From: UBA7446 sp038143535
Lineage (GTDB): Bacteria; Bacteroidota; Bacteroidia; Flavobacteriales; Flavobacteriaceae
Reading direction: 5' to 3'
DNA: 64,000 nucleotides
Assembly (NCBI GenBank): GCA_038143535.1
Contig: JAYQMD010000001.1
Coordinates: 992,001-1,056,000 of the forward strand
Positions 63,968 to 64,000 of this stretch are shown here, one piece after another. Numbering within the stretch: the first letter of the stretch is position 1; each line of letters opens with the position of its first letter. The position numbers were made by a program, and so were the translations under genes. The notes below the pieces were generated by a model, which searched no databases, was not told where the DNA came from, and saw only the letters and a program-made list of their open reading frames with translations.

Positions 63968-64000
63968 CAAAAACAATAATTTATTCTTTAGGATAATCGT
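63968..64000 (+). repeat. Hairpin repeat C at window edge
   Basis: 30 of 33 bases identical to repeat A (48965-48997); contains TTATTC-TTTA-GGATAA and ends ATCGT exactly at the last base of the window. It may mark another element border, but the sequence beyond is not visible. Confidence 0.65.

Overview
The window looks like a marine Flavobacteriaceae-type Bacteroidota chromosome. Indicators are the fused SecDF, a SusC/SusD pair, TonB receptors with carboxypeptidase-like plug extensions, several proteins with type IX secretion (T9SS) C-terminal tails, TAnnTTTG-type promoters, a tmRNA tag ending ALAA, and three GH92 mannosidases. By eye the first 18.6 kb has a housekeeping composition. Much of 22.9-54 kb is clearly more AT-rich.

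Core part (1-19.1 kb): tail of an unidentified gene, cysS-yidD-lgt (+); secDF, mdh, gyrB and asnB (-); an FtsE-like ATPase followed by two glycosyltransferases (+); a phosphoethanolamine-transferase-like protein, a polysaccharide flippase and typA/bipA (-); kdsA and the tmRNA gene ssrA (+). The genes between 10.5 and 18.6 kb are mostly about the cell envelope.

Accessory part (19.1-64 kb): directly after ssrA the window becomes a chain of segments. Their borders carry degenerate copies of the ssrA 3' end and/or its downstream hairpins, at about 22.80-22.89, 48.97, 49.43-49.51, 54.00-54.08 and 63.97 kb. Segment 1 holds one large T9SS metallopeptidase gene broken by a frameshift. Segment 2 (22.8-49.5 kb) holds an alpha-mannan/N-glycan-type polysaccharide utilisation locus: SusC, SusD, two surface-lipoprotein genes (one frameshifted), three GH92 and one esterase. 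It also holds a divergent group with a T9SS protein, two fibre-like proteins with S74 intramolecular chaperones (one fused to a lectin-like region and an SGNH esterase) and two GH3 enzymes. It ends in a serine-recombinase relic. Segment 3 holds a small outer-membrane protein and a 1007-residue T9SS repeat protein. Segment 4 begins with a fibre protein cut off at the border, then a frameshifted lamin-tail/T9SS gene and a probable extracellular-nuclease locus (EEP nuclease, TonB receptor, DUF5689 lipoprotein, endonuclease I).

My main hypothesis is that ssrA is an insertion hotspot, and that successive elements integrated at its 3' end brought in the glycan-foraging and surface-fibre genes. Three genes in the accessory part are split by single frameshifts. 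Whether these are real mutations or assembly errors cannot be decided from the sequence alone. No CRISPR array, rRNA, intact tRNA or intact transposase was seen.
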